DNA of 64,000 bases, taken from contig OZ023262.1 of assembly GCA_964006375.1 (NCBI GenBank), positions 51,595,222 through 51,659,221 of the forward strand, given 5' to 3'. The position numbers were made by a program, and so were the translations under genes. Each line of letters starts with the position of its first letter. The first letter of the stretch is position 1. Positions 21,701 through 31,385 of the stretch are shown piece after piece. This stretch comes from Tillus elongatus. Taxonomy: Eukaryota; Arthropoda; Insecta; Coleoptera; Cleridae. A model generated the notes under the pieces. The model made no database searches. It was not told the DNA's origin and saw nothing but the letters and a program-made list of their open reading frames with translations.

Positions 21701-21740
21701 CTGATGACGCTGACGTTGTCAGCGAAACGATCGTAAGGTC
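21701..21740 (+). ncRNA. Hammerhead-ribozyme-like core, plus strand
   Basis: CTGATGA (21701-21707), helix II GCTGAC/GTCAGC (21709-21714 with 21718-21723), GAAAC (21724-21728), then GATCGTAAGGTC. Compared with 25964-25993, helix II shows a compensatory change (GCTGAC/GTCAGC against GCTAAC/GTTAGC). Confidence 0.5.
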
Positions 21741-21780
21741 TTTAAAATATGTGTTGTGGTGATTTGGGTTCTACAAGTGT

Positions 21781-22483
21781 ACTATCTTCTTTTAGACCCT
21801 AAATTTAATTTTACATAAAATTGTTCAATAATTAATTTTCAAATCTATAAACTAGTTTATATTTATCATACAAAAATTCTAAGTTTATTATGCTCTTCTA
21901 CTGAAGAAGAAAAAAAAACTAAATACGGATAACTTAAGGTTTGATATGTACTAGTCTCTCTTAAAGGCGACTCAAATTTAGGTAAAAAAACTTTGTTATT
22001 TTTAAAGACAGAAACGTCTTCCGTCTGCAATTGTGAGTTTTTCCCGAAAAAAATAATCCGATCAGGCTGATTAACGAACTTATTGAAGAATGGTACTTGC
22101 CAAATTATAAAATTTGCAGAAACTTTTGCTTTATTAATCGTTTGGATGAGTTCGCTAGCCACCTCAATTGAACCACGTTTTCTGAATTAGGTTATACTTA
22201 TGAAAAATACGGATGTTTTTTTGGCAACCTCATCCTTTTTTTGCATTAGAAAGATTCACTAATAGAGGGGTAACAATGGTGAGACTTTTTAAAATTTTTT
22301 TCACATAAGCGCGAATAGGGGCCACTAGAACCCATAGCCAAGGGCCGTCCGAAGAAGCTCCCGTTTTGAAAAGATTGTCCGTCTTGAATATCAGCCAAAC
22401 CATGTTGAAATTGGACCCAAGCTGCAAGATGGTGTTTGAATTTTTTAGTTTATCTTTTGTATTTTATTAACAGGAGGATTACA
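21781..22483. other. HP-family fragments, rearranged; no gene
   Basis: Pieces of HP sequence in both orientations: GATTAACGAACTTATTGAAG near 22068, TCGTTTGGATGAGTTCGCTA near 22138, and a 5' end near 22250-22340 (GATTCACTAATAGAGGGGTA, AGCGCGAATAGGGGCC). No supported open frame. Confidence 0.5.
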
Positions 22484-22802
22484 AAAAGTCTGGACGCAGA
22501 AAGTGCGTTATGGTAGTGAATTTTCATAGAAATGGTCTGGCAAAAAAATATTTTTTAAAACTTTTTTTCTTGTAAGATAGAAATCTAGATGTTGGTGTAT
22601 AACTTACCTTTCACATTGTAAATCTACCTACCATATTTGGCTATTTTTTGAGATAAAATTTTTTTCGAAAGAAAACTCAAAAGTTTCCCGGAAACCTGGT
22701 CCCATTTTCGTGGCTAACGAACCTATCCAAGCTATTTACAAAAGGAAGGCACGTGCCAAATTTGATCAAAATCGGCCCACTATTTTTTGACCTTTCGGTG
22801 TG

Positions 22803-22898
<96 letters not shown>

Positions 22899-23036
22899 AT
22901 ATAAAAATTGAAACTGTCCCCGGATATGGGTTCTAGGGGTCCTAGTTCGCGCTAATTTGCAAAAATGTTTCTAAATTCAAAAGTCGGGATCTCCCCAATA
23001 GTGATTTTTTTTCTACGAAAATTCACTAAAATAACG
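22484..23036 (-). mobile_element. HP-family element, near full length
   Basis: On the plus strand it begins AGTCTGGACGCAGAAAGTGC (hairpin box 22494-22508) and TTATGGTAGTGAATTTTCAT. It continues with AACGAACCTATCCAAGC and AATCGGCCCACTATTTTTTG, then (TA)n (22807-22895), CCCCGGATATGGGTTCTAGG and the terminal stem-loop with TACGAAAATTCACTAAA. No coding frame. Confidence 0.8.
22807..22895. repeat. (TA)n microsatellite, 89 bp
   Basis: Perfect TA tract inside the HP copy. Confidence 0.98.
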
Positions 23037-23456
23037 TTTTCTGTTTTCGGATATAACTTTTTTTAATCGTCGGCCGATTCTTGTAATGGAGGGCTCATAT
23101 TGCAGTCAAAGCTTCAGACATGGACGCTCAGTTAACAGAGTTGACTCTGAATGAACGATCAATATACAGCGCGGCGACAAAAGTAATTCAAATCCTAATC
23201 GTTTGAAAAATTGCGTTTGACAGCAGAATTGACTGGAAATCAAGTTGCTTGGGTAATTGTTGGCCCTAAAAATCGTTTTTCGTCTGCACAGGTGGAGAAT
23301 TGTCGTTGAAAGAACTCACTTTCAAACGGCTTGTTTCCAAAGGAGACTCATTCAAGATCACATCTGAAAATGCTCGTAACTAAGCGCTAATGATTGTTAT
23401 CATTGTTTTCATTACGTTTATTTAACTTACAATTTTTTATCGAAATGCAGTTTAAT
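23037..23456. other. No gene seen
   Basis: Unassigned sequence; the last 50 bp (TTTTTTATCGAAATGCAG) look like HP module B sequence interrupted by the hAT element that follows. 23449-23456 is its left target copy. Confidence 0.5.
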
Positions 23457-25082
23457 TAGGGGTCGACAAGACAAGATTTCTTGGCTAGATAATAACTTCT
23501 TGTCTTGTCTTGAGAAAAAATCATGAAATCTTAAAAAATCTTGTCCTGCCGTTTTCTTGACATCTTATATCTTGTCTTGACTCAAGAAATTTCAAGATCT
23601 TGAAATTTCTTGATTGACCGGTGACACCGTACATGGTGATTCCCCGCCGGCGTACTTTTTATTACGTTGCATGCTAATACGGCAATCTGGTGGTTCCCCG
23701 ATCTTTATTTGTTTTCTGACAAACGCAAATGACGACGCGCCGTTGCACGCTTTACCCCGTTTAGTTAAGTAAGGTTATTATTACAAAGTGGTAAAAAAAA
23801 AGAGTCGTAAACTTTAAGATGACTATGCCAAAATTAGATGTACCTACAAGATGGCATTCGACTTTTGAGCTGCTAACATGGGGTTTAAGTGTGAAAAATG
23901 CTTTGACTATATTTTGCGATTACATCGAAAATCTAAATAATTGAAAGATATCAGATAAAGAATGGGTTCTGATCAGTAAATTTTGTCAGTATCTGAGAAG
24001 CTTCAAAACACTTTTTTTAATACTCGAAGGGGAAAAATATTGCACACTCCAATTGGTGGTAATTGGAATAAACTTACTTTTAGACAAACTAGAAATATGG
24101 GCTCATGAACTTGATAATAAAGTTGATAGAGACGCTACCGATGAGATCACAATTTACTGCATTGAAGCTGCGAGAGATAAAATACTGAAACACTATAACA
24201 AAACTAATTGGTTATACTGTATAGTTCTTATTTTGGATCCTCGACATAAAGTCGAAGCATTTTCCTCTTCTTTATGAGGAAAGCATCTACAACCAGAGGC
24301 AGTTCAAAAATTTGAAGAAATATTTAAAGCTAGCTACTTTAATAAATCCGCCGAGAATGATCTACAGGATCCAATACCAGAATCAGCACTGAGTCTTGAA
24401 AAAGAAGATATGCTAATACTTACCTATTTAAGAAAGCTAATAATGATAACTCAGAATCTTGGAAGTATGAAATTGAAAAATACTTAAATCAGCCTAGGAC
24501 AGAAAATTCTGAGAATATACTTGATTGGTGAAGAAGACACGAAAATATCTACCCGTAGTTATCGAAAATGGCCAAGGATTTTCTCGGAACGCCAGCAACA
24601 TCTGTACCTGCGGAAAGTCTATTTTCAAGAGCAGCTTTAACAATAACAAAGCCAAGAAATCGGCTAGGCCTTGACTCCATAAAAAGTCTTATGTGCCTTA
24701 ATTCATGGCTTATGAATTCCGATTTAAAAATGTGTTAAATTTGATATTTAAAATCAAGTTTGCAATTTTAATTTCAACAGGATTATCATTTATTGTTTTT
24801 AATTTACATTTTTGTGAATCGTTCTAGCAGAAAATGTGTTCAATAAATTAAAATAATGTGTTATGTTATGTTAAAACATGTTATCTTTTTCACAAATAAA
24901 TACGTTTTAGCGTTTTCATTGTTAGTCAAAATATTTCAAGATTTCTTGTTTTCTTGAGAAGAAATCTTGGTATTGACATAACAGTTCTTGTCTTGTCTTG
25001 AAATCTAAAATTACTTCTTGTCTTTATCTTGTCTTGAAATCAAGACAAGATCTTGAAATAAGCAAGAATTTGGCGACCACTA
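23457..25082 (+). mobile_element. hAT transposon with TCTTG-rich subterminal repeats
   Basis: Ends TAGGGGTCGACAAGAC and, inverted, TAGTGGTCGCCAAATTC. Flanking 8-mers AGTTTAAT and ATTTTAAT match at 7 of 8 positions. Both subterminal regions (23470-23620 and 24935-25075) are packed with TCTTGTCTTG/CAAGACAAGA motifs, as expected of transposase binding arrays. A broken hAT transposase lies inside. The HP repeat containing the insertion resumes at 25083. Confidence 0.82.
23819..24737 (+). pseudogene. hAT transposase, C-terminal two thirds, broken
   Basis: Starts at an ATG at 23819 with PKLDVPTRWHSTFELLTWGL, the TRW-S region of the RNase H-like core, then an in-frame stop near 23941. An open stretch follows with LLLDKLEIWAHELDNK and LILDPRHKVEAF (the usual LDPR-K motif). 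After further stops and a shift comes the dimerisation domain, AKDFLGTPATSVPAESLFSR, ITKPRNRL and SLMCLNSWL. The N-terminal BED finger is absent and several stops are present. Confidence 0.82.
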
Positions 25083-25135
25083 ATTTTAATGAAAATTCAC
25101 TACCATAACGCCCTTGTAGCGTCCTGATTTCTTTT
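25083..25135 (+). repeat. HP-family 3' end after the hAT insertion
   Basis: GAAAATTCACTACCATAACG with the hairpin box 25108-25122 (ACGCCCTTGTAGCGT), continuing HP sequence interrupted at 23456. Confidence 0.65.
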
Positions 25136-25842
25136 ATGAAATGTTCTTTTTGTCTCAATGGTTGTAACAGTGGTATTTAACATTTTTTCTTTGTTACAGG
25201 TATGTGCTGTCTCAAGTCGAATCTAGAACATTATTATTCTGTAAGTAGACGTGCAACTTATATTTTTTTCAATTACCTCCCTCGTCCTTCTGATTTGGGG
25301 CGCGCGAGCGCACGAACGATGGGAAATGGAAGAAGAGAGAAATGGTTCGTAGAGAGCGAATCAAATAATCCTAATGAGATATTCTAGTGATTTAAAACAG
25401 TGTGTTTGTAAAAAACGTCGGGACCCTCCCCCACCGCCGTGTCTGATGATTGATGAAGGAAGTGTCTGATATCCTGACGGAGTGCTATCACATGTAATCT
25501 CTATAAACGGTGGCGGCGGGACCTTCCCGGTCTTCGCGCTTCCCAGTGCCCCGATATATTGAAACGACAAAAAATAAAGTTACCGAAATGGCCCTCACAT
25601 ATTCTACAATCAACTCTCGATTCACGTGTTATCACTTTGACGTTTTTCTTACGCAGAGATAAATCTTAAAGTGTTTTGTAGAACTGTCAAAGAAGGCGGA
25701 ATGCGGTATTTTCGTGATTTTCGATATAGCTCTACTAAATCTTAATACTGCAACACTCTTAAAAGCGAAAGGTATCCAAAGAACTGAAAGACTTTGATTT
25801 GTGTAATTGTATGTAGGCTAAGTGAAGATTGTTACCTGTGAT
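25136..25842. other. No gene seen
   Basis: Unassigned; includes a locally GC-richer stretch (25290-25555) with inverted GGTGGCGGCGGGACC/GGGACCCTCCCCCACCGCC patches. Short open frames lack recognisable domains. Confidence 0.5.
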
Positions 25843-26045
25843 AAGCACTGATAAGTACACTTGGAGAAACACCAATTCACCACAACACATCTTTTTAAAG
25901 ACCTAACGATCGTTTCGCTAACAAAGCTAGCTTAATTCTGAATATTTCACCCTCTGATGAAGCTAACTTTGTTAGCGAAACGATCGTTAGGTCTTTTAAA
26001 AGATGTGTTGTGGTTATTTAGTGTTTCTCCAAGTGTACTTATGTA
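25843..26045. repeat. Inverted pair of Penelope-type terminal repeats
   Basis: The left arm (about 25843-25932) and right arm (about 25970-26045) are inverted copies sharing AGTACACTTGGAGAAACAC, CACAACACATCTTTT and ACCTAACGATCGTTTCGCTA. The right arm carries a complete hammerhead-like core; the left arm loses the CTGATGA box. Confidence 0.75.
25964..25993 (+). ncRNA. Hammerhead-ribozyme-like core, plus strand
   Basis: CTGATGA, A, helix GCTAAC-TTT-GTTAGC, GAAAC, GATCGTTAG, GTC. Helix II sequence differs from the 21701 copy but keeps pairing. Confidence 0.5.
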
Positions 26046-26078
26046 TGTAGGTTGTTACAAACAAACTAAAATTCGGGC

Positions 26079-26228
26079 TGCAGCAAGTGGGTTATAATAG
26101 TGAATTTTCTTAAAAATTGTGCACTCTTAGTAGGGCATATTACTAGAATTAATACCTTAAATTTCAACGGACCTTAAAAATGGGTTTTTCAAGTCCTAGT
26201 ACGCGCTCATTTGAAGAATTTTTTCGAA
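26079..26228 (-). repeat. HP-family fragment
   Basis: Degenerate hairpin box at 26079-26093 (CTGCAGCAAGTGGGT), then a shortened element reaching AGTACGCGCTCATTTGAAG. Confidence 0.5.
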
Positions 26229-26492
26229 AATGTTAACATCGACGTCTCTTAAGGTTTCTTTGGTTGTGATACTTTTTAAGAAGGGCGATTCATTATTTTT
26301 TGTGTACTATAGGCCAATCTCACTTTTGTGTGTCTTGGGGACGATCTTGGAAAATATAGTATGCAAGAAGATTTTAGAATTTCTTGACGAAAATAACTTG
26401 TTGAGTGGAAATCAGCATGGTTTCGCAGTGGTATGTCCACCGAAACTGTAACTTCCCAATTCTTGTATTATGTCAACCATCACCTTGAATAT
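26229..26492 (+). pseudogene. LINE reverse-transcriptase fragment
   Basis: The plus strand reads SLVVILFKKGDSLFF, YYRPISLLCVLGTILENIV, KKILEFLDENNLLSGNQHGF. After a frameshift near 26430 it continues SGMSTETVTSQFLYYVNHHL. This is the RT fingers region of a Jockey/CR1-type LINE (usual forms NYRPISLL and QHGFR-GRST). Only about 90 residues remain, flanked by HP sequence. Confidence 0.8.
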
Positions 26493-26619
26493 GACATTTA
26501 CATCAGAGAAAGGAGTCTATTTGAAATTATTTTTTTACAAATATTTTAGCAAATCTGACATTTACATCAGAGGAAGGAGTCTATTTGAAATTATTTTTTA
26601 CAAATATTTTAGCAAAATG
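26493..26619 (+). repeat. Tandem duplication, 64-bp unit
   Basis: GACATTTACATCAGAG and AAGGAGTCTATTTGAAATTA occur at 26493-26556 and again at 26557-26619. Confidence 0.9.
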
Positions 26620-26806
26620 AAGGACAATGGCAGCTGAAGCAGAACTTAAGGCTTACAGCTTGATAAAACACGTTTCTCTCACATAAGCTGCACTCGCTCA
26701 CAATATTTGTTTTAAAATTGCCAATTTTGTCGTTTTGAAACGCAACTTCGACGTTCTTCTACAAACATTCGGTAAAACCTAGTTACAAGTACAGCTAAGC
26801 GTTTTC

Positions 26807-26882
<76 letters not shown>
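26620..26882 (-). repeat. HP-family fragment with (TA)n
   Basis: Carries the module with AAAATGAAGGACAATGGCAG and TTTTGTCGTTTTGAAACGC, related to 7620-7760 and 36820-36960, and ends in (TA)n 26809-26882. Confidence 0.55.
26809..26882. repeat. (TA)n microsatellite, 74 bp
   Basis: Perfect TA tract followed by GAATGTATGTATGTATC. Confidence 0.98.
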
Positions 26883-26885
<3 letters not shown>

Positions 26886-27249
26886 TGTATGTATGTATCT
26901 TTTGGAATATTGCACTACACTGTAATCACTTTTAAATATACACTTTATTGTTTGCTGTACGTTTGTGATGTCTTATTGGTTTGCGTGGACTGCAGTTTCG
27001 AACCGTCCCGGTTCATCATCAGCACGCTACTGACTGTTATCGCTCCTGTGTGGTCTACGTCTGAGATTGTACGTGGCGCATGCGCTGTGCGCTTCTATTG
27101 GTCGGTTTCCTGTTCTCTGATTGGTTGTGCCTTCGGACTGTGTCGTGTGTATCGGTTTCCTGTCTTGAACACTGTGGTTTGATAATTTGTCTATTTGTAT
27201 GGCCTTTATTAAGTTTTGTTTAAATGTTTGTACTTGGATTTGTTCTGGC

Positions 27250-28492
27250 ATTGATTGTTACTTATTGTTTGTTTGTTGAATGTAGTATTGTTCCCAGATT
27301 TCCATTTTTTTTTGTGTGGTCTTTAACATGTTTCATTAGTTGTAATTGGGTGATGTCTGGTTTTTGGTGTTTTGTGTTGTGAATGTGTGTAGCTACGTTT
27401 GATTTGTAGCTAGGTATGTGAATTTTATCTAATGCTGTGATATGTTCCTTGAATCTTGTTTCTATTGATTTTTTTGTCATTCCTATATATTTTTATTGCA
27501 TGTGTTACATTCTATTTGTTATATTCCGCTTAATTCATGTGGGTTGTGCTCTTGCTTTTTATTTATTTTGTTTATTATTTTGTTATTGGATTTGTAGCTC
27601 ATTTTTAAGTCATATTGTTTGAGTGTTGTGTTATTTTTTTGATGTGGTTGTTATAAGTGAATGTTTTGTATTTTGTGTTTGTTTCTGGCGTTTTGTTTTT
27701 GGTTTTGTTGATTTGTTTGTTTTTGATTTGTTTTACTAGCTTTTCTATTGTTTTCTTGTTGTATCCATTTCTTTCTGCTATTTGTATTATGATGTTGTAT
27801 TCCTTTTCTCGTTCGTCGTTATGCAGTGGTACATTTAGCATTCTGTTTATTAAGTATCTGTATGCGGCCATTTTGTGTGTGTGTGTGTGTGTGTGGGTGT
27901 AGTGAGTGTTTAGGTATAGTGATGTCTGTTTGTGTAGGTTTTCTGTATATTTTGTATTCAATCTGGTTTTCTTTTCTGATTAGTGTTAAGTCTAGGAAGT
28001 TTATGGTGTTGTTTGATTCCTTTTCTATTGTAAATCTTATGTTTTTGTTAATAGATTTATTTTTTCGAGGATAGTGTCTATGTTGGTTTTTTGATTGCCG
28101 TATATTATTAATATATCATCGACGTATCTTATCCATTTGATGTTTGGGGTCTGTCCCTTTTATGATAGTGTTGATTTTATCTTCTAACTGTTGTATGTAT
28201 ATTTCTGCCATGATGCTAGATAGTGGAGATCTCATTGGTAGTCCGTCTTCTTGGATGTAGTATCCTCCGTTGAACTCAAAGTAATTTTGTTTTAATATGA
28301 TGTTTAATATTTCGGTGAGTTGTGGTTTTTTGTTGTTATTTTGTATTTTTTTTTCGATTATATTACATTATATTATATGTTAAATTTGTTTTCTAGTTGT
28401 ATTTCTTATTTTAGTACTTGGTCCATTTCTTTTGCTATTTTGTATGAAGGTGCATCTTTGAAGTTGATGAGTGGTCTTATTGGTATCCCGTT
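27250..28492 (-). pseudogene. Penelope-like RT and GIY-YIG endonuclease, broken
   Basis: The minus strand reads IPIRPLINFKDAPSYKIAKE, then the palm IKWIRYVDDILIIYG. It continues with NFLDLTLIRKENQIEYKIYR, KMAAYRYLINRML, the linker YNIIIQIAERNGYNKKT, and the GIY-YIG portion SGIYQIEC and YIGMTKKSIETRFKEHITAL. Several frameshifts separate these. A (CA)n expansion at 27873-27897 inserts a His-Thr run into the conserved SLHP...K motif. Confidence 0.8.
27873..27897. repeat. (GT)n microsatellite inside Penelope RT coding region
   Basis: About 13 GT units in the plus strand, giving alternating His and Thr codons on the coding strand, at a position where Penelope RTs have SxHP followed by K. Confidence 0.85.
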
Positions 28493-28499
28493 ATATGTA

Positions 28500-29000
28500 A
28501 ACAAAGTCACATATAACAACATAACAATAGCAAAAACAGATAAAAGCGACGCACTAATAGCAATAAAAACACAGGACTTCATCATAAAAAAAACACAAGA
28601 CAATATTCAACCAAAAAACAACACATTATTATAACAACAGCCCTAAAGCACCACCAATGATAGGAATAATAAAAATACATAAAACGGGATACCCAATAAG
28701 ACCACTCATCAACTTCAAAGATGCACCTTCATACAAAATAGCAAAAAAAATGGACCAAGTACTAAAACAAGAAATACAACTAGAAAACAAATTTAACATA
28801 AAAAACTCTATAGAACTAGTGCATAAACTAGAAAACATAAACATAAAGAAAAACACAAGACTGGCCTCATTTGACATAACAAATATGTACACCAATATAC
28901 CAATTAACGAAACTACAAATATAATCGAAAATAAAATACAAAATAACAACAAAAAACAACAAATCAGCGAAATATTGCATGCTATTGTTTTGGATTATCT
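28500..29000 (+). pseudogene. Penelope-like RT N-terminal fragment
   Basis: The plus strand reads NITIAKTDKSDALIAIKTQD, then after a shift near 28634 IIKIHKTGYPIRPLINFKD, NKFNIKNSIELVHKLENI, and RLASFDITNMYTNIPINET. These are the fingers and first palm strand (SFDITNMYTNIPI holds the first catalytic Asp). It stops before the YVDD region, where sequence becomes unrelated. Confidence 0.8.
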
Positions 29001-29040
29001 GTGGAGCGTTTTAATGCTCTTGATTAGCAGCGTTTACTAA

Positions 29041-29640
29041 ATACACTACTCAGTGTACAAGACGCTTATGTGTAAAGCCTAATTTCGTTCTTAAATCTGT
29101 ACGTTTCTTTAGACTCCATTGAGAGCTTGAGATGGATCGCTTTAGCACAGTCTGAATGATAATAGTGAGACGACAGTGGCGTGACAATGTTAATGTGAAA
29201 GATCAAAAGGGCCATCTGATATATAGTGCACGCAGAAAGCAGAGCACTCCTTTATCCTTATCAAGATTAGCGTGTTAGGAAAGAGAGACTGAAAGAAAGA
29301 CGAAGAAAGTCGAAGCTGGGTCATTAGTCAACTACTTGACAAGTGTGAGTCAATAAGCTTTACAGGGACGGAAAACCGCTACAAAAATAAAAAAAATAAC
29401 AGGAGAATGAAAGATCACCGCGTTGTATTCTAAATGGTGGTGGATATCTGAATAAAATAAAACAAAAATCCATCACGTTGCATTTAATCCTGAGTAAGCA
29501 AAAAGGATTTCGCTCTTAGAAAAATAAAAGTGGCTTAGTAGGTTTCTTCTTTTCATGCAATTTACCAAACTATTTGATTTAAGCTTTTATGTTAAAATAA
29601 ATGAAATTTTTCTTAAATATACTGTGTACTGTCAACGATA
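29041..29640. other. No gene seen
   Basis: Unassigned single-copy-looking sequence within this window. Confidence 0.5.
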
Positions 29641-29889
29641 TAATTTTTTCTACGAAAATTCTGTAAAATAAAAGGGTTTTCTAATCGATACGATGCTTCT
29701 TTTATTCTGTCTATGTTTGTTTGGTAACGCCTAAACTGATCAGAATGATTTTAACTTCCATAGGTAGCCCCAATAGGTGTTTTCTTATTGCAATCGGTAA
29801 ATTACTTTTTATAAGTTGGAGGCCTAGATGCAGCAAATGCGTTATGGCAGCGAATTTTGATAGAGATGATTTACGGAATGTTTATGAAA

Positions 29890-29893
<4 letters not shown>
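29641..29893 (-). repeat. HP-family fragments
   Basis: A terminal stem-loop remnant (TTTTTTCTACGAAAATTCTG) near 29643, and a hairpin box at 29828-29842 (ATGCAGCAAATGCGT) followed by TATGGCAGCGAATTTTGATA, leading into (TA)n. Confidence 0.55.

Positions 29894-29966
<73 letters not shown>
29894..29966. repeat. (TA)n microsatellite, 73 bp
   Basis: Perfect TA tract after GAAAACTT. Confidence 0.98.
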
Positions 29967-29969
<3 letters not shown>

Positions 29970-30233
29970 AACCCTCTGCTTCCGAAGGGTGGAGTGGGCC
30001 GGTGCTTTAATCACAGAAGGGCTTATCTCGAGCGCCACCACTTTACTTGATAATTGGAAAGAATCTCGGGGGAAAGTGAAAGCCTCAAAGTGACGGATGT
30101 AATGACGCCTGTGGAAGTATGGTGCCCAGAAAAACTCAAGTGGAGATATCTGGTCTCCAGGGGTTAGATTTTACAGAGGCTTACCAGGAGAACTATGCTA
30201 AGAACGGAAAAATGTGCTATAAAGACAAATAAT

Positions 30234-30238
<5 letters not shown>
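29967..30238. other. Segment between two (TA)n tracts, possible LTR piece
   Basis: Starts TGTAACCCTCTGCTTCC. If joined to 30309-30385 it would end AAACA, followed after 7 bp by TGGCGACGATCATGG (30393-30407), which resembles a tRNA-Arg-type primer site. No matching second LTR is in the window, so this is weak. Confidence 0.25.

Positions 30239-30308
<70 letters not shown>
30239..30308. repeat. (TA)n microsatellite, 70 bp
   Basis: Perfect TA tract before GTAACAGTATAAATTG. Confidence 0.98.
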
Positions 30309-30311
<3 letters not shown>

Positions 30312-30954
30312 ACAGTATAAATTGAGTAGCTAAACAGCTAGGCTAGTTTGGGTGTATTTGTGGTTCCTCCTCTGCTTTAAACAGAATTATTGGCGACGAT
30401 CATGGTTATTTCTTCTGGCTATCCCTCGTATACTGAATGAAATTGAGATACACCGTTAAATCATTTCTCTTTGAACTACCCCTGGTATATCTTGTCGGTT
30501 GCCGCGCCTGCGATGTGGCTAACCATGCTGGTGGTTCGAGAATGGTCCGCATGTTGAGAAAGATAGATGGCTGGGGACGTATAGGATGAAGTGAGAGCGA
30601 ACGATGGCGCTGCTGGCTGTCAGGTAGGAAATGCGAATATTTCGGAAGGTTCGACAGAGATTTTGTTGGTAGTAGTTTGAGCTAACACGTGGTTCTTTTT
30701 GAGAAGCAAGTCGGATATTATTTATCCCCATAGTGGATTAAATTGCACTCAGAAAATATCTGCAGTCTTTTGGTGATATCGTAATTTATGTATTTGGTGT
30801 TGAAGACTGTAGAGATAACCCGTTTGAGGGGATATAAGGACCACTTTGATCTTGTCACGTTGGTTGGAGTTTCGTATGCCCTCTTTGGAAGTAACAAGTC
30901 ATCATCTCTCGTAACTATAACACCTCTAGCATTCCGTTACTTATTGTTTTTAGG

Positions 30955-31075
30955 GTCCTTGTACTGGGCAGTGCTTGTATTGGACAGTCCTTGTATTGTG
31001 CAGAAATCCTTGTATTGTGCAGAAATCCAGGTATTGGGCAGAAATTCATGTATTGGGCAGTTATCCACGTAGTAG
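30955..31075 (+). repeat. Minisatellite, about 19-bp units
   Basis: Five to six imperfect units of CCTTGTATTGTGCAGAAAT with variation GTATTGGGCAG. Confidence 0.8.
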
Positions 31076-31311
31076 GTAATCTGGATTTTAACTAGGAAGC
31101 CCCAGTGTTGGTGGGCTAATACCTTTGGCGAATTCACGTATCATAGGAGAATTTTGAATGGAATAAGTCTCGCATGGGATGACGAATTTTCATGTACCGA
31201 AAGAAGTATGGCTATTGAGTTAAGTGGAGTTTTTATGTGCTAGTCAAGAGCAACGATAATTTCCGTCAGCTGTGAAATCTGTGGTTTATGAATTAGGATC
31301 TCAGTGAGGAG

Positions 31312-31385
31312 GTCTTCGCTTTCCGTTGTTGCATTGCCTTTCCGTTTGTTGCATTGCCTTACCGTTTGTCGCCTTGTTTCCGTGG
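31312..31385 (+). repeat. Tandem repeat, about 20-bp units
   Basis: Three imperfect units TTCCGTTTGTTGCATTGCC. Confidence 0.75.

Larger units (their letters stand above)
19530..21780. mobile_element. Penelope-like element, folded head to head
   Basis: The outer parts are inverted copies of each other: 19530-19855 matches the reverse complement of 21455-21775, both with a hammerhead-like core. Between them lie a minus-strand RT end plus GIY-YIG endonuclease (20367-21232) and a plus-strand RT palm fragment (21260-21450). These two overlap in content for about 110 bp as an inverted repeat. The order RT then GIY-YIG is diagnostic of Penelope-like elements. All frames are broken. Confidence 0.8.
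26883..29040. mobile_element. Second Penelope-like element, folded head to head
   Basis: The minus-strand body (27250-28492) encodes RT and GIY-YIG; a plus-strand piece (28500-29000) encodes the RT N-terminal region. The inverted overlap is about 118 bp: 28375-28492 against 28683-28801. This is the same head-to-head layout as the element at 19530-21780, but from a different Penelope lineage by sequence. Confidence 0.8.

Noticed and set aside
25202..25570. Two opposing short open frames in a GC-richer patch
   Set aside because: No domain, no homology recognised and no supporting context.
26889..28634. Plus-strand hydrophobic Cys/Val/Phe-rich open frames resembling membrane proteins
   Set aside because: Antisense of the Penelope-like RT and GIY-YIG coding strand; the hydrophobic look comes from reading A/C-rich codons backwards.
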